Source: Mucor racemosus
Lineage: Eukaryota; Mucoromycota; Mucoromycetes; Mucorales; Mucoraceae
Assembly: GCA_027405735.1 (NCBI GenBank)
Contig: JAPEHQ010000006.1
Location: forward strand, 1,736,001-1,800,000
DNA length: 64,000 bases
Reading direction: 5' to 3'
How positions within the stretch are numbered: the first letter of the stretch is position 1; each line of letters begins with the position of its first letter. A program made the translations under genes and the position numbers. The notes under the pieces were generated by a model. That model saw nothing but the letters and a program-made list of their open reading frames with translations, searched no databases and was not told the origin of the DNA. Below are positions 35,424 through 46,833 of this stretch, one piece after another.

Positions 35424-37482
35424 TTATGCTAATTTGACGTTAAATTTACCTTAAAAGAACCAATTTCATTTTTTCAATTAGAATTCTTGACTAAATAAAA
35501 TATCGTAGTTTTAGTTGGTGATAATTTGTTACATCCATTTGTAATTCTGAAGTAGCAACCGATATTATATCATAACATATCATATATAGTAAGGCTGAAT
35601 TTACAAGAATATGGATACAAAAGAAAAATGATTAAAGTGTTTTGAATATACAACTATAATGCTACATTATCAATGTTTAAAATTTACATTATCCACAGAT
35701 AAATCGAAAATCGATTCATAATAATGGAGGTTTTTTTTTAATTCCGTTAATAAGCAATTTTATGCAATATATCAAAGATATGAAAAACCTTTTTCAATAT
35801 CGTTGACACCAGTAAACACATAGTTTTACATAAAGTACTTTCAAAAAAAAATTTTAGGTGCTTTAAAATAACAACAACAAGACATTTCTATATGTGCAAA
35901 ATGTAGACATCTAGATTATAGATATTTACAAAAACGGACACATGCGATTGATGAATAGATCGAACAGATGATAACATACATATTTTTTTTTCACAACAAA
36001 GAACGTTAGGCTTCGTATCTATTATTTTAATAGCGGCATCGGTAAATACTATAATCAAAATCGCATCGAATTCGATCTTCTGCTTGGTCATATTTTCTGT
36101 GCATTGGGTACGTCGATTTTAAAAATAAGTAATGATCTACCGTGGCTATATATAGCTTTGAAACTTGGTTCTGTTGCCTATTGGATATGTTCGTATGTTG
36201 TACACATGATTTTAATAGGGTTTGTGTCCAATATTGTTGTATATATAAAATAAGTCTATAGTGATATGAGGTTTTTGATGATTTCGAGTAACATAAAGCG
36301 CATGATTTATCTGATTTAGGTAGTACGAGAATACGAAATTTACGTTCCTGAGATTTCAACATTGTTCTTTGGATTTCTTTGGTAAGGGCAGGTTAGGTTG
36401 TATTTTATGTATGATAATTGTTGACACTTGTTAATGATTATGTATATTCCAAGAAGAAGGATTGTCTTCCTGGAATAAATTGATGCATACAATTTTGCAA
36501 AAAAAATCAAAGCAAAGTCTTTTCTAACCAAGGAGGAATGCTGCTCTTTGATACTAATTTTATTTTATAAAAAATGGTTATTTTTTTTTTTTACCCCAAG
36601 TCTATTATATTTGTACATGAATATTTAAAATGGTTTTTAAAAAAAAAGACAATATAATTCATTACATATGCTACTTTTGTATAAGAACAATATTTTATTC
36701 TCTTGAAAAGATTGTATTTATTTAAAATACTTAAAAAAAAAAAAAAAAAAAAAGGTAAAAAGAAATCAATGTATTTTGTAAAATTAGGAAATTACTGGTT
36801 ATCATACTGTTCTGAATAGAGAATTATGAATAATTCCTGCACCCTAACAACAACAATGATAACAGGAAAAGCTAGTTTTTATTTAGGTGTCAACGCAAAT
36901 TATAAACACGTTGTGTTACCATCTGTTGTTTGTGTATACGCCAAAAATTCATCATGTATTTTTTTATATTGTCATATACAAAGGGGGATGCGAGGGTGGG
37001 GAAAGCATTTCTATTTATGTACCATAATGACTTTATGATGACTGAATATGCCATCATTTGAAATCACGTAAATACACAATACAGACATGTATTCATTTGA
37101 CCGTGTATGATAGTAAAAGGGAGACTTTATTGGTATATATATATAGCTAATTTATAGAAAATACCTGATAAGCAATGATCAGCCCAAAAAAATTTTTTTT
37201 GGTCGTCCAAGGTGTTCTATTTCCTTCTACTTAATCTTGTTGATAGTGAACCCCCAAGATGCATATAGATTGTTTCCAAAATCATAAAAGCCGTGCACAT
37301 ACACTCAAAAAACCAACCTTTAGTGGCGAGACAGAAATCAATAGAATAAAAATAAAGATTAGCAATAATCAAGTTTATCATTTTATTGCTGTTCAAAAAC
37401 ATTAAAAAAAAAGAGAGAGTTTTGATAAAATAGCTTTACTTTCATATGCCTTTCTATCTATCTTTCTATCTATCTCTATCTC

Positions 37483-37513
<31 letters not shown>

Positions 37514-37520
37514 CTTTCTC

Positions 37521-37553
<33 letters not shown>

Positions 37554-40467
37554 TTCTTTTACTACACATTTTATGCGCTATTTCTCAATTATTCTTTTTC
37601 TTTCCAATTCCTTCTGTTCATCGAGTAGAAAACAAAAGCAGTAAAAATCACCAAAAAAACTTTCATGCTTTTAGGGATTGAAAACTTCTTAAAAGCACAA
37701 AAAAAAACGAGGGGACAAGGCATACTAATTATGAACGGATATGACCTGGATAAGGTATATCATAATGATGGATTCATATTATTAGAATAATTTATATTAC
37801 GAGATATTTAAGGAGTAAATCGAAAAAGATTAAATCAAAGCTAATTCCGTTCTGAAATCCCAAGAAGAAAAGAAAGCAAAATTGTTAGTGTAGCTACATG
37901 TTATATATTTTTGTATGGTGTGCGTGTGTTTAGAGTAAGCCAATTGTCGATCTCAAACTTCTTTAATTCCATTTATCGAAATTTCATGTCTTTTTGCAAG
38001 GAGATGTATCGAAATCGAAACAATCAACAATACAACCATTACCATCATCATCATCATCATCGGCGATGGACTAAATCTAAGAGTAATATAGTTTGTGAAA
38101 AAAAAAGAAAAAAAAAATAACAACAAACAATATCCCTAACTATTACATGTAGATGATACAACTTTAAAGAAAGGAAATTTCAAGAAGTGATAGTCCACAT
38201 AATTTTATTGGATAGCTCCTTATACTAATTACACGAGTGTGGGGTGGAAAGAGAAAGAGAGAGGGGGAGAGGGAAGGTATTGTAGTGTAATGCAAATCGG
38301 AATGGGATTAAAGAAGCCTGTTTTTTTTTCATTTAAGGGGTAAGATGTATGTATTATATTATGGCCTAATTTAGTATGACGATGAATGAGGTAAGAGAGA
38401 CGAAGAAGAGTGCCTACATGACCATGGAGAGATCGGAAATTTTTTTCTTTTTCTATAATGAATACCAAGATTTTATCAATGTAAAATGTACGATTATATT
38501 CTTCTTTTATATACTCACATGCTACTATTTCTGACAATATTATTTTTATCGTCTGTATCACAAGGAGCTCCAAGTTTTCTTTTTCTTTATATAAATAAAG
38601 CATCAGAAAAATAAGAGTTGAATTAGGGGGTGGGGCATGGGGAAACTCAAGTGGGGGAGGAAGGTTTATACGGTTAAAATTAAGGGGGTTATACATTATA
38701 TTTGTTACAGAAAGAAGCATTTTAGTATTCTTTTTTTCTTCTTTGTATATAGTTGTATTACACAAATTGATACAAATCCTGCTGAAAAATGACGATAAAT
38801 TATACATTAAAACCATAATTTTGACTACAAAAAGATGTTATATTTGTGTGTTTATAAATGTATATACATGGATTTGACATTTAGATACATGCAAAAATAC
38901 TACGCAAAAACCTCCTAATTATAATCCACTTATAATAATACTTGGGCCCCCCCCTCCCTTGTAGTAACTACAAACTAATGATTTGGTATAATGTCATGCT
39001 TAACCTTTTATTATAACATCAGAGTAGCTTTTTTTATATATATATCATATTATGTCAATGTGCATCGTATTAGTTTGTATATTATAATAAACAATCCAAA
39101 ATGTTAAAATAATTTGTTATGCTATGCTCAAGATTTGAGGAGTTTTTTTTTATATCTGAGGCAAGGGAGAAGTTTGTTATATTTTGTTTACAAATACAAA
39201 TGATTAAATAAGATTCGATTGAATAAAATATTCGATCCTGCCTGTATGCCTGCCTTAGTAACAATAAAAATTGTTTTTATTTCAAACCATGCTTTTTTAT
39301 GATGATTCAGATGACTCGTGCAGCAACAGCATCGATTAATATTGTATTTAAATCATGGTTTTTTTAAAAGGTTAAATTTCTGTATGATTTGTATGCATGT
39401 ATATTGTTATAATAATGTAATAAAAAATAGGGTTTTGGTTGTAATTCGTATAAAAAATTATAATATCAAAAGGAGATAATTTATGTCTGTTTGAATCCGA
39501 GGAATACATTTTGATGTTCTCTCTTTCCCTTTCACAAAGAAAAACCAAGAATCAAGGGATGAACCATGTAAGTTACATAAGGTACTTTTTATTTATTTAT
39601 ATATGTATATATATATATATGTAAACAACTCGATTCGCATGCTGCGTGTGTCTGAGATCTTTCAATCATTTCTTATTTTATACAATCACTCAACTTCGCT
39701 TTTATAGATAAAATAGAATGGTAATACAAATTAATACAGTTCTTCTAATTGCAAAATCGAATTTCTTGTGATTATAAAAAAAGAAACTTCGCGTGGATGT
39801 AAAAAGTTTATTAAAGAGTGTTGTAGTACTACAATACTTCAAAAACTATATATAATTTCTGTCATACTAACATCATAAAACAACCAATCAACCAACCCAT
39901 CCCCCTCTCTCACTCTCTCACTCTCTTTTCTCTTTTCTCTTTTGATACTTCACGATAAAGTGACAACATTTTAATATCAAACTTTATATAAACATACATA
40001 CATTACATATAAACAAATATTCACTACATAAGTTTATTAAATACATTGCATGCTGGGAATACCAAGTGATGATAGCTAATTTCTCTATTATAAAAATCCG
40101 AGCGAATTGATCGACATTATATATATATATATATAAAATTAGATGATCGATTTTATAATGTAATATACAGAAATTTTTCTTTCTTTATCTCTCTTTTCAC
40201 TTATTACTACTCCTTCTTGACTCTTTAAGGAATAAAAAGGATTTTCTTCAATGTACAAATACAAAAGGGCCGATATAATATCATATTTATACATATTTAA
40301 ACAAGGGGATGTGTAATATTCAAGGCAGAAAATCAATTCGTACCAGTTTTAACTATAAAATTCATACTATTTAGCCCCCCTTAAAACAAATATATATATA
40401 TATACATATTGTTACCACCATTACTACTTGATTAACAAGATTCTTGTCAATTCTATAGGGGGTGAGA
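35424..40467. other. 5-kb intergenic region without a supported gene
   Basis: The longest frames (36027-36362 and 38229-38816, both minus) match no family I recognise; the latter has low-complexity ends. Simple repeats: poly(A) at 36732-36752, CTCTCTCTTT array at 37447-37560, CATCATCAT at 38044-38060 and TA/TATATA tracts near 39600 and 40120. A lineage-specific or non-coding transcript cannot be excluded. Confidence 0.4.
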
Positions 40468-40514
<47 letters not shown>

Positions 40515-40517
40515 GGG
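40468..40517. repeat. Poly(A)-poly(G) homopolymer junction
   Basis: About 38 A followed directly by about 11 G, roughly 200 bp before the C2H2 start codon. Lengths may be affected by sequencing error. Confidence 0.7.
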
Positions 40518-40624
40518 CAATGTGTATCCTCAAAAGAGAAAAGAGAAAGCAATACCCCTCGCCCCAAAACTTGCTCCAATATAAATAATATCAATGCAAG
40601 CAGTATATTCCATAAATTTTTGTC

Positions 40625-40632
40625 TATATAAA
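40625..40632 (+). promoter_or_regulatory. TATA box of the C2H2 factor gene
   Basis: TATATAAA lies about 85 bases upstream of the ATG at 40714, followed by a CT-rich leader (40660-40695). Confidence 0.55.
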
Positions 40633-40713
40633 CACCATGATTTGCAATGCAAATTTTCAATTTTTCTTTTTCTTCTTTTTTCTTTTTCTCTTTTCATTTT
40701 GTCATTATTCATT

Positions 40714-41559
40714 ATGTCTTTTCAATATTATCCAATGCTTGATTATTCTCAAAATACTACAATCATTTACGATGACAATTTATTGTCATCCATTATACCT
40801 GCTAATATGATTATTAAACAACAAGACATTGTTACTGACGATCTTTTATTGACTTCTGGTTATTATCCTCAAATGCAACAAGATGTTGCAGTGCTTGGTT
40901 ATCCATCTGATGGCTATAGTTCGTGTAGCAGTAGTAGTAATAATAGCGCCAGTAGCTTGAGGTACCTTACTTCAACTGCTACTACTAATACTGCTACTTG
41001 CTCATCTTCTCCTTCATCTCATTACTCTCATGATAGCTTTTATTCACCAACAGAGCCATTAACTAATTTTGATTTCTTTCCATCAAATACAGCAACAACA
41101 ACATCATCATCATATCATGATTCATCTCTTTATGAGTATTGGTCAAATCACTCTTCACCGACACCAGTAAATCAACGATTTGATGCACTATTTTTTGAGC
41201 ACACACCTACTGCTGCAACAATGACATCAAACATTACTACTACATTATCATCATCATCATCATCATCATCATCCTCATCATCACCATCTACATTATCAAC
41301 AACTACAGCAAAAGCTCAAACTGAAGGAAGACCTTATTCATGTCCATCTTGTCCTCGTGCATTTGCTCGCAAGCATGATTTACAACGACATATTCGTGTC
41401 CACACTGGTGATAAACGTTACATGTGTCCTTGCTGTAAAAAGACATTTGCTCGTACAGATGCATTAAAAAGACATTTACGTATGGAAGATCAATGCCGTA
41501 AAAGCGAAGAAGTACAAGCAATGAAAGAAACTGGCAGAAGAAGATATAGAAATTTGTAG
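40714..41559 (+). CDS. C2H2 zinc-finger transcription factor
   Basis: Intronless gene for 281 residues. I chose the ATG at 40714 (MSFQYYPM) rather than the upstream one at 40594 because the TATA box and CT-rich leader lie between them and the extra 40 residues are a translated CT/T tract. The N-terminal two thirds are Ser/Thr/Asn-rich with scattered acidic and aromatic residues (a plausible activation domain) and a serine run from TCA repeats. The C-terminus has two adjacent fingers: YSCPSCPRAFARKHDLQRHI...H (C2H2), linker TGDKR, and YMCPCCKKTFARTDALKRHL. The second finger closes with Cys (RMEDQC), making it C2HC-like. This arrangement occurs in fungal Crz1/Prz1-type and related factors, but there is no visible calcineurin docking site, so I do not assign a pathway. 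Confidence 0.85.
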   Translation: MSFQYYPMLDYSQNTTIIYDDNLLSSIIPANMIIKQQDIVTDDLLLTSGYYPQMQQDVAVLGYPSDGYSSCSSSSNNSASSLRYLTSTATTNTATCSSSPSSHYSHDSFYSPTEPLTNFDFFPSNTATTTSSSYHDSSLYEYWSNHSSPTPVNQRFDALFFEHTPTAATMTSNITTTLSSSSSSSSSSSSPSTLSTTTAKAQTEGRPYSCPSCPRAFARKHDLQRHIRVHTGDKRYMCPCCKKTFARTDALKRHLRMEDQCRKSEEVQAMKETGRRRYRNL

Positions 41560-41593
41560 ATGTCTTGTCTCTTTCACGCACGCACGTACACAC

Positions 41594-41648
<55 letters not shown>
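41594..41648 (+). repeat. (CT)n microsatellite
   Basis: About 27 CT units starting 35 bases after the C2H2 stop codon, so probably in its 3' UTR. Confidence 0.85.
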
Positions 41649-41650
<2 letters not shown>

Positions 41651-42055
41651 ATATCTCTCTCTTTATTCCACTCCCTTTCTCGTTATATACATACACATTT
41701 ATATATTTATTACATTCTTTAACAAATTCACCCTTCAGGAAAAAAAATTTACAAAAGAAAGAAAACTGTTGACAGTTATCTTTCCATCTACATACTGTCT
41801 TGCCTCTGTTTCTTCCACCCCTTAATGGTTATTTATGATTTCTCAACTAAAAAAGAACAAAAAAAAAAAAGAAAAAAAAAGAAAAAAAGAAAGGATATCA
41901 CCACTCCTCACCCTCTCCCCAGTTTGGCCTTGTTTGTTTGTTTTTCCCTTTTATTATTATGCTTTTGAGCTTTTTGTATGTATTATGCTTCTTTTTTATT
42001 TTAATTTTTTTAAAAGAAAATTCATGAAATGAGAAAATCTTCATTATTTATCTAG

Positions 42056-42066
42056 ATAGTAGTAGC

Positions 42067-42109
<43 letters not shown>

Positions 42110-42141
42110 ATAATAGTAGTAGTAGTAATAGTAGTAGTAGT
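42056..42141 (+). repeat. (TAG)n microsatellite
   Basis: About 28 triplets with a few TAA interruptions. Confidence 0.85.
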
Positions 42142-43169
42142 ATCAACAGTTTAGTATAGTATAGTATAATATAGTATATTATATCAAAGCACATGCTTAC
42201 AAGCACACATTTGTAAATATCATTTGGTAGTAATCGTAATAAAAAAAAAATTGAAATGAATTATTATATTACACACATTACATGCTAATATAAATTGGAA
42301 TTAAGGGATATTTAATACTTTTCTCGGGGATATTCTTGATATGTACTTTTTCTTATTCTCATGACTAGAATTTAAGCTTCTGTCTACTCAAAACCAAGAT
42401 TCGGCTTGTTTAGTAGTTGAGAAATTAAATAACTTTTTTTAGCAGCTCCTTTTTTTTTCCATGTAACCAGCAAGATTAATCGCATGTTTTCTTTTGGGAT
42501 GGCCGTGATATTTCGTACATGAAATGTGTCTTGTACATGTGAGAGATGCTGTCAGTTTACATACCTACATATATACACAAATATATATATATATATATAT
42601 ATATACATCTATCTATCTATCTATCTATGTCTCTGATAGTAATATGTTGTTTAATATAAATAGAACATTTCTTTTTCCATGTAATAACTGAACTTTTTTT
42701 TTATCACGGATCCCAGAATTGGGGTAAATCTTATATATATATACAGATTTCGGCGTATAGCGTGTCAATATAAACAAACGCATGCTGTTATATAACACTA
42801 ACCGCAATAAATACAATTATTCTTCTATTATTTTGTTCTTTACTCTTATGAGTAATATAGAATAGGAGTATATGTTGCAAAATTAAAGAGAAGAAAATTT
42901 GGTTGATCATTTTGTAACCATAAAGAGTTATATGCTATACATATATAAACCTTGGGCTGAATGCAAGATGCATGTATAAATTCTAGTATAAATTTGTGAT
43001 TTTAGGAGTTTATATAGTATGATATTATTCAGATATGCCTTTGATATATACAATTTAGTTTACTTACAACGATAAAAATGCAAGGATAATTTATTTGGGT
43101 AATTGAATATATGTGTATATAAAAGAGTTGGGGAGAAAATTATAAATAATGTCTCAGTTTCTACATTAT

Positions 43170-43854
43170 TTAAAAAGGAATAGATACATCAGTAGCACTA
43201 GGTGAATCTATATCCTCTTCTTCATCTTTAGTGTTATAAGCAAGTCTAGGTAATACAAGAGAGCGGGTAGCAACTCTTTCTTCTTGTTGAGGACTGTGTG
43301 TAATCCAAATACAAGTACGTCCCTTTAAAGTATTTTCAACCATTAAAGTAGACTCTGGATCCAAAGCAGATGTAGGTTCTATAAAACAAAATCTGTCAGG
43401 CTAAACGTAGGTATTTTTTTCATCTAAATACTTTACCATCCAAGAGCAAAACCTCTGGATTGAGTGCCAATGCAATTGCTAATGATACCCTTTGCATTTC
43501 ACCGCCCGATAAATAGTTCCAATTTTCATTGAAATGGGCTGCAGATAAGTTCCAATCCATACCAATTTTGATCTATGATCCATATTGTTAATTTGTATAT
43601 TTATCACACTATTAAGAACAGCTTACAGGATCGTCAAAGTATTTTCCTTTTTGAGATGCATAATTTTTGGCCATGTTGAATAAATCCATGGGCGTTCCAG
43701 GATGAAGGGCAGGTCGTTGTGGTACATACATTACTCTTGATCTCCAAGTGGGAATACCAAAATGAGAAGGGGATTTTCCATATAAACTTGATTGACCTGA
43801 TGTATATGGTGTTAATTCTGCCAAACATTTCAATAATGTTGTTTTTCTTTTTCG

Positions 43855-43887
<33 letters not shown>

Positions 43888-44071
43888 AAAGAGAAAAAAA
43901 GTTATCAGATTAAAAATCTAGAATATCAAGACTGAAACTTTACCCTGCTCCACTAGGTCCTCTCAATACTAAAATGTCACCCTTTTCAAGTACAATATTG
44001 ACGTCTTTAAACAACCATCTATCATCGTTCAACTTCATAGATATGCCTTTTGCTTCAAACATTGTAGCCAT
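43170..44071 (-). CDS. Stand-alone ABC ATPase subunit (FetA/STAR1-like)
   Basis: Four exons (44071-43944, 43846-43627, 43572-43437, 43378-43170) give 230 residues, the size of a single nucleotide-binding domain. All ABC motifs are intact: Walker A GPSGAGKTT (38-46), Q-loop Gln86 in YVPQRP, signature LSGGEMQR (137-144), Walker B VLLLDEPTSALD (157-168) and H-loop His189 in WITHS. There are no membrane segments, so it must pair with a separate membrane protein, or act in another way. Closest in layout are bacterial FetA (YbbL) and plant STAR1, whose partners are small multi-span proteins; no such partner lies in this window. The first intron contains a run of nearly 30 T before its acceptor. It shares a 483-bp divergent promoter with the LAMMER kinase gene. 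Confidence 0.9.
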
Positions 44072-44554
44072 TGTATCGAGATGAAAAGATTTTTATAAAA
44101 AAAAAGAGATATGAAACAAAGGCTATTTTTTTCAAACGCTTTTTTTTCTCAATCTATTAAATCCCCCTCTTCCTCTCTCGATCTTTTGCACAGATGCTCC
44201 CTCAGTGACGTATCAAGAGGACATCAGTTACACACACTGGCAAAAGAGCTTAACTCAGTGCAAAATATACATAGCAAAATGTACAGTATTATATATGAGA
44301 AAACTGATTATGATAGGAGGAGTAACTATTAAAATCACTGTTATTAATTTTAATCAAATCGTTTGGTTGGGTCATTTTATTGTTTAGGAGTTGTTGTTGT
44401 TGTTGTTGTTGTTGTTCTGCGTGTGTGTCTTTATTTTGCGTCGCTTTGTGTGTGAGACTTTTAAATACTTTTTTTCCATTCAAACAAACCATATTTTTTC
44501 TATTTTTCTTCTCTTTTTTCCCCCTCCTCTTCTTTCATAATATATAATCATATT
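44072..44554. promoter_or_regulatory. Divergent promoter between ABC ATPase and LAMMER kinase genes
   Basis: Includes a TATATAA at about 44540 (only 15 bases from the kinase ATG, so possibly not a TATA box), a CCCCCTCCTCTTC tract (44520) and a (GTT)n run at 44391-44415. No gene was seen inside. Confidence 0.5.
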
Positions 44555-44929
44555 ATGGCAGCTAAATTACAACATAAAAGAAAGAGAAGTTGGGAAAAGG
44601 AATTTTACAAGAATGGATTTCCTTCAGAAGTGATTGTAATATCTGATACTCCAACACCTACTCCACCGCCTTCTTTACCAAAAGCTACAAATTCGTCTTC
44701 GTCTTCTTCTTCTAGTAGCCATGATTCTTTATATCCAGCAAATAAAAGACGATATCTGCTTGAACCTGACCATAAAAGAATGTATAAAAATGCCAATGAT
44801 CTCTCAATAAATCAGAGTAAGTGTATTTGATAAAATTAATTTGTTGTATATTTTACAAACATTTCAAACATCAAATAAATTAGGCTTATCAGCTTTCCAT
44901 TATTTTCCAGCAAATCACATATATCCCTC

Positions 44930-44961
<32 letters not shown>

Positions 44962-46442
44962 CGGCAGCAGCAGCAGCAGCAGCGCCATTAGTAGCGCCAC
45001 AAACATCGACATTTCCTTCTTCTCATAATTTACCTGCAACAGCAACACTACATAAAAGACCTATTCCTTCAATATCTACAACAACAACAACAACAACAAA
45101 ACCATTAGAGGTATAAATTAATTAATTTAAATTTTATATTATATATGATTTTTTACAATGAAATTTTTCTTTTCTTGCTATTGTAGATTTACGATGATAA
45201 AGATGGACATTATATTGTTCGACCAAATGAATCATTAACACAACAATGTAAGTAATTTTCATCCATGAAATAATACATCTATTAATAATAAAATAAAAAA
45301 TAAAATAAAAAAAATAGATAAAATCATGAGGTTATTAGGTCAAGGAACATTTGGTAAAGTTGTTGAATGCTATGATAGAGTACGTCGAACATTTTGTGCC
45401 ATCAAAATCATTCGTGCCATTCCAAAATACAGAGATGCAAGTAAAATTGAAATTCGAGTTTTAAATACTTTGAAACAACATGATCCCCTTAATCTAAAGT
45501 GAGTTTATTTTATACATGTTTCTAACGTTAAAGATATTAACAAACTCTTTATATAAACAGCAAATGCATTCATCTGATTGAATGGTTTGACTTTCGTAAT
45601 CATGTGTGTATGGTATTTGAGCTTTTAGGTCAGTCTGTATTTGATCATCTCAAATCAATTCAATTTAAACCATTCCCACAAAGTCAAATTCAACAATTAA
45701 CAAAACAATTGATTACTAGTGTAGCTTGTAAGTTTAATATGTTTATATACCGTAACCATTCGAAATGTCTCAACAACATTTATATTGTATAGTTTTGCAT
45801 GATCTTAAATTAGTTCATACCGATTTAAAACCCGAGAATATACTACTTGTCAGCCCACCTACAACAACATGTACAGATATTCGTTTAATTGATTTTGGAT
45901 CTGCTACCTTTGAAAAGGATTATCATTCAGCTGTAGTTTCAACTCGTCATTATAGAGCACCTGAGATTATCCTGGGTATAGGCTGGTCCTATCCATGTGA
46001 TTTATGGTCTATTGGTTGCATTTTAGTAGAATTTTTTACTGGTGATGCTCTTTTTCAAACTCACGATAATTTAGAACACTTAGCCATGATGAATTCTGTT
46101 CTTGGTCAATTACCTCAACATATGATTTTATCTGCAAACAAGGAGGGCCAAAAGTTTTTCTATAAAGAAAGTAAAAAATTGAGATATCCTACAACAAAGA
46201 CAACAAAGCAAAGCAAAAAATTTGTGAGTGCATTAAAACCACTTGAAGTAAGTTTATATTTTCAGAATATATATAAAAAAGACATTTTACTCATTTAACT
46301 GACCATACAGGAACTGATTTCGGCAAACAATCAACATAATATTTTCTTGTTGGATTTGTTAAAAAAATTATTAGTCTATGAACCCAGTCAACGTATATCT
46401 GCTAGAGAAGCTCTTCGCCACCCATTTCTTTCATGTTGTTAA
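44555..46442 (+). CDS. KNS1: LAMMER/CLK-family dual-specificity protein kinase (Kns1/Lkh1 type)
   Basis: Seven exons (44555-44816, 44884-45110, 45187-45247, 45318-45498, 45561-45727, 45793-46247, 46311-46442) give 494 residues. The N-terminal ~165 residues are low-complexity: basic start KRKRSW, Ser run, Thr and Ala runs encoded by ACA/GCA repeats. The kinase domain is complete: GQGTFGKV (191-198), ATP-binding Lys213, catalytic HTDLKPEN (308-315), DFG at 333-335 and activation segment [12 protein letters not shown] (349-360). The family signature appears as [11 protein letters not shown] (394-404), where most members read EHLAMMER; the last two letters of LAMMER are changed. In yeasts such kinases act on SR proteins, RNA polymerase III regulation (Kns1) and flocculation control (Lkh1). 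Orthology is firm; targets are inferred. It is convergent with CDC6, 391 bp apart. Confidence 0.93.
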
Positions 46443-46833
46443 ATCTATTATGTAATTCCTTTTGTATACCACTCTTTTTATATGTATAATTTGATTATAT
46501 ACATATATATATATATTATATGTCTTTTTCAAGTTTAATATAATAAATATTTTTGAAAACTTTCATGTTTTAATTTCTATTGATAATATCCGTTTCTTTT
46601 AAAGGTTTTTTTTTCCACTTGTTGCAATGACTCTATCAAGCTAAAATTAATACAAATAACATGTATAACATCTGAGCTATGCTAACTAATTTTTTGTTTT
46701 GCATAAATAAGAAGGTACATGATGATAGAAATTCCTTTTTATATAAAATTTATTTATTTAATTATATTTATAGTTAATTGCGAATTGTGATGGTATAAAG
46801 ATGTTTGTATGCGTATTTAATAAATGCTTCTTA

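Larger units (their letters stand above)
41560..43169. other. Convergent intergenic region with microsatellites
   Basis: Separates the 3' ends of the C2H2 gene and the ABC ATPase gene. Holds a (CT)n array at 41594-41648, A-rich tracts (41860-41895), a (TAG)n array at 42056-42141, (TA)n at about 42580-42604 and (ATCT)n at 42607-42627. No coding signal. Confidence 0.6.

Noticed and set aside
37447..37560. CT-rich array resembling a CRISPR or minisatellite
   Set aside because: Simple CTCTCTCTTT slippage repeat with no spacers.
38229..38816. 195-residue minus-strand frame
   Set aside because: Low-complexity ends, no domain or homologous pattern recognised, composition like non-coding AT-rich DNA.
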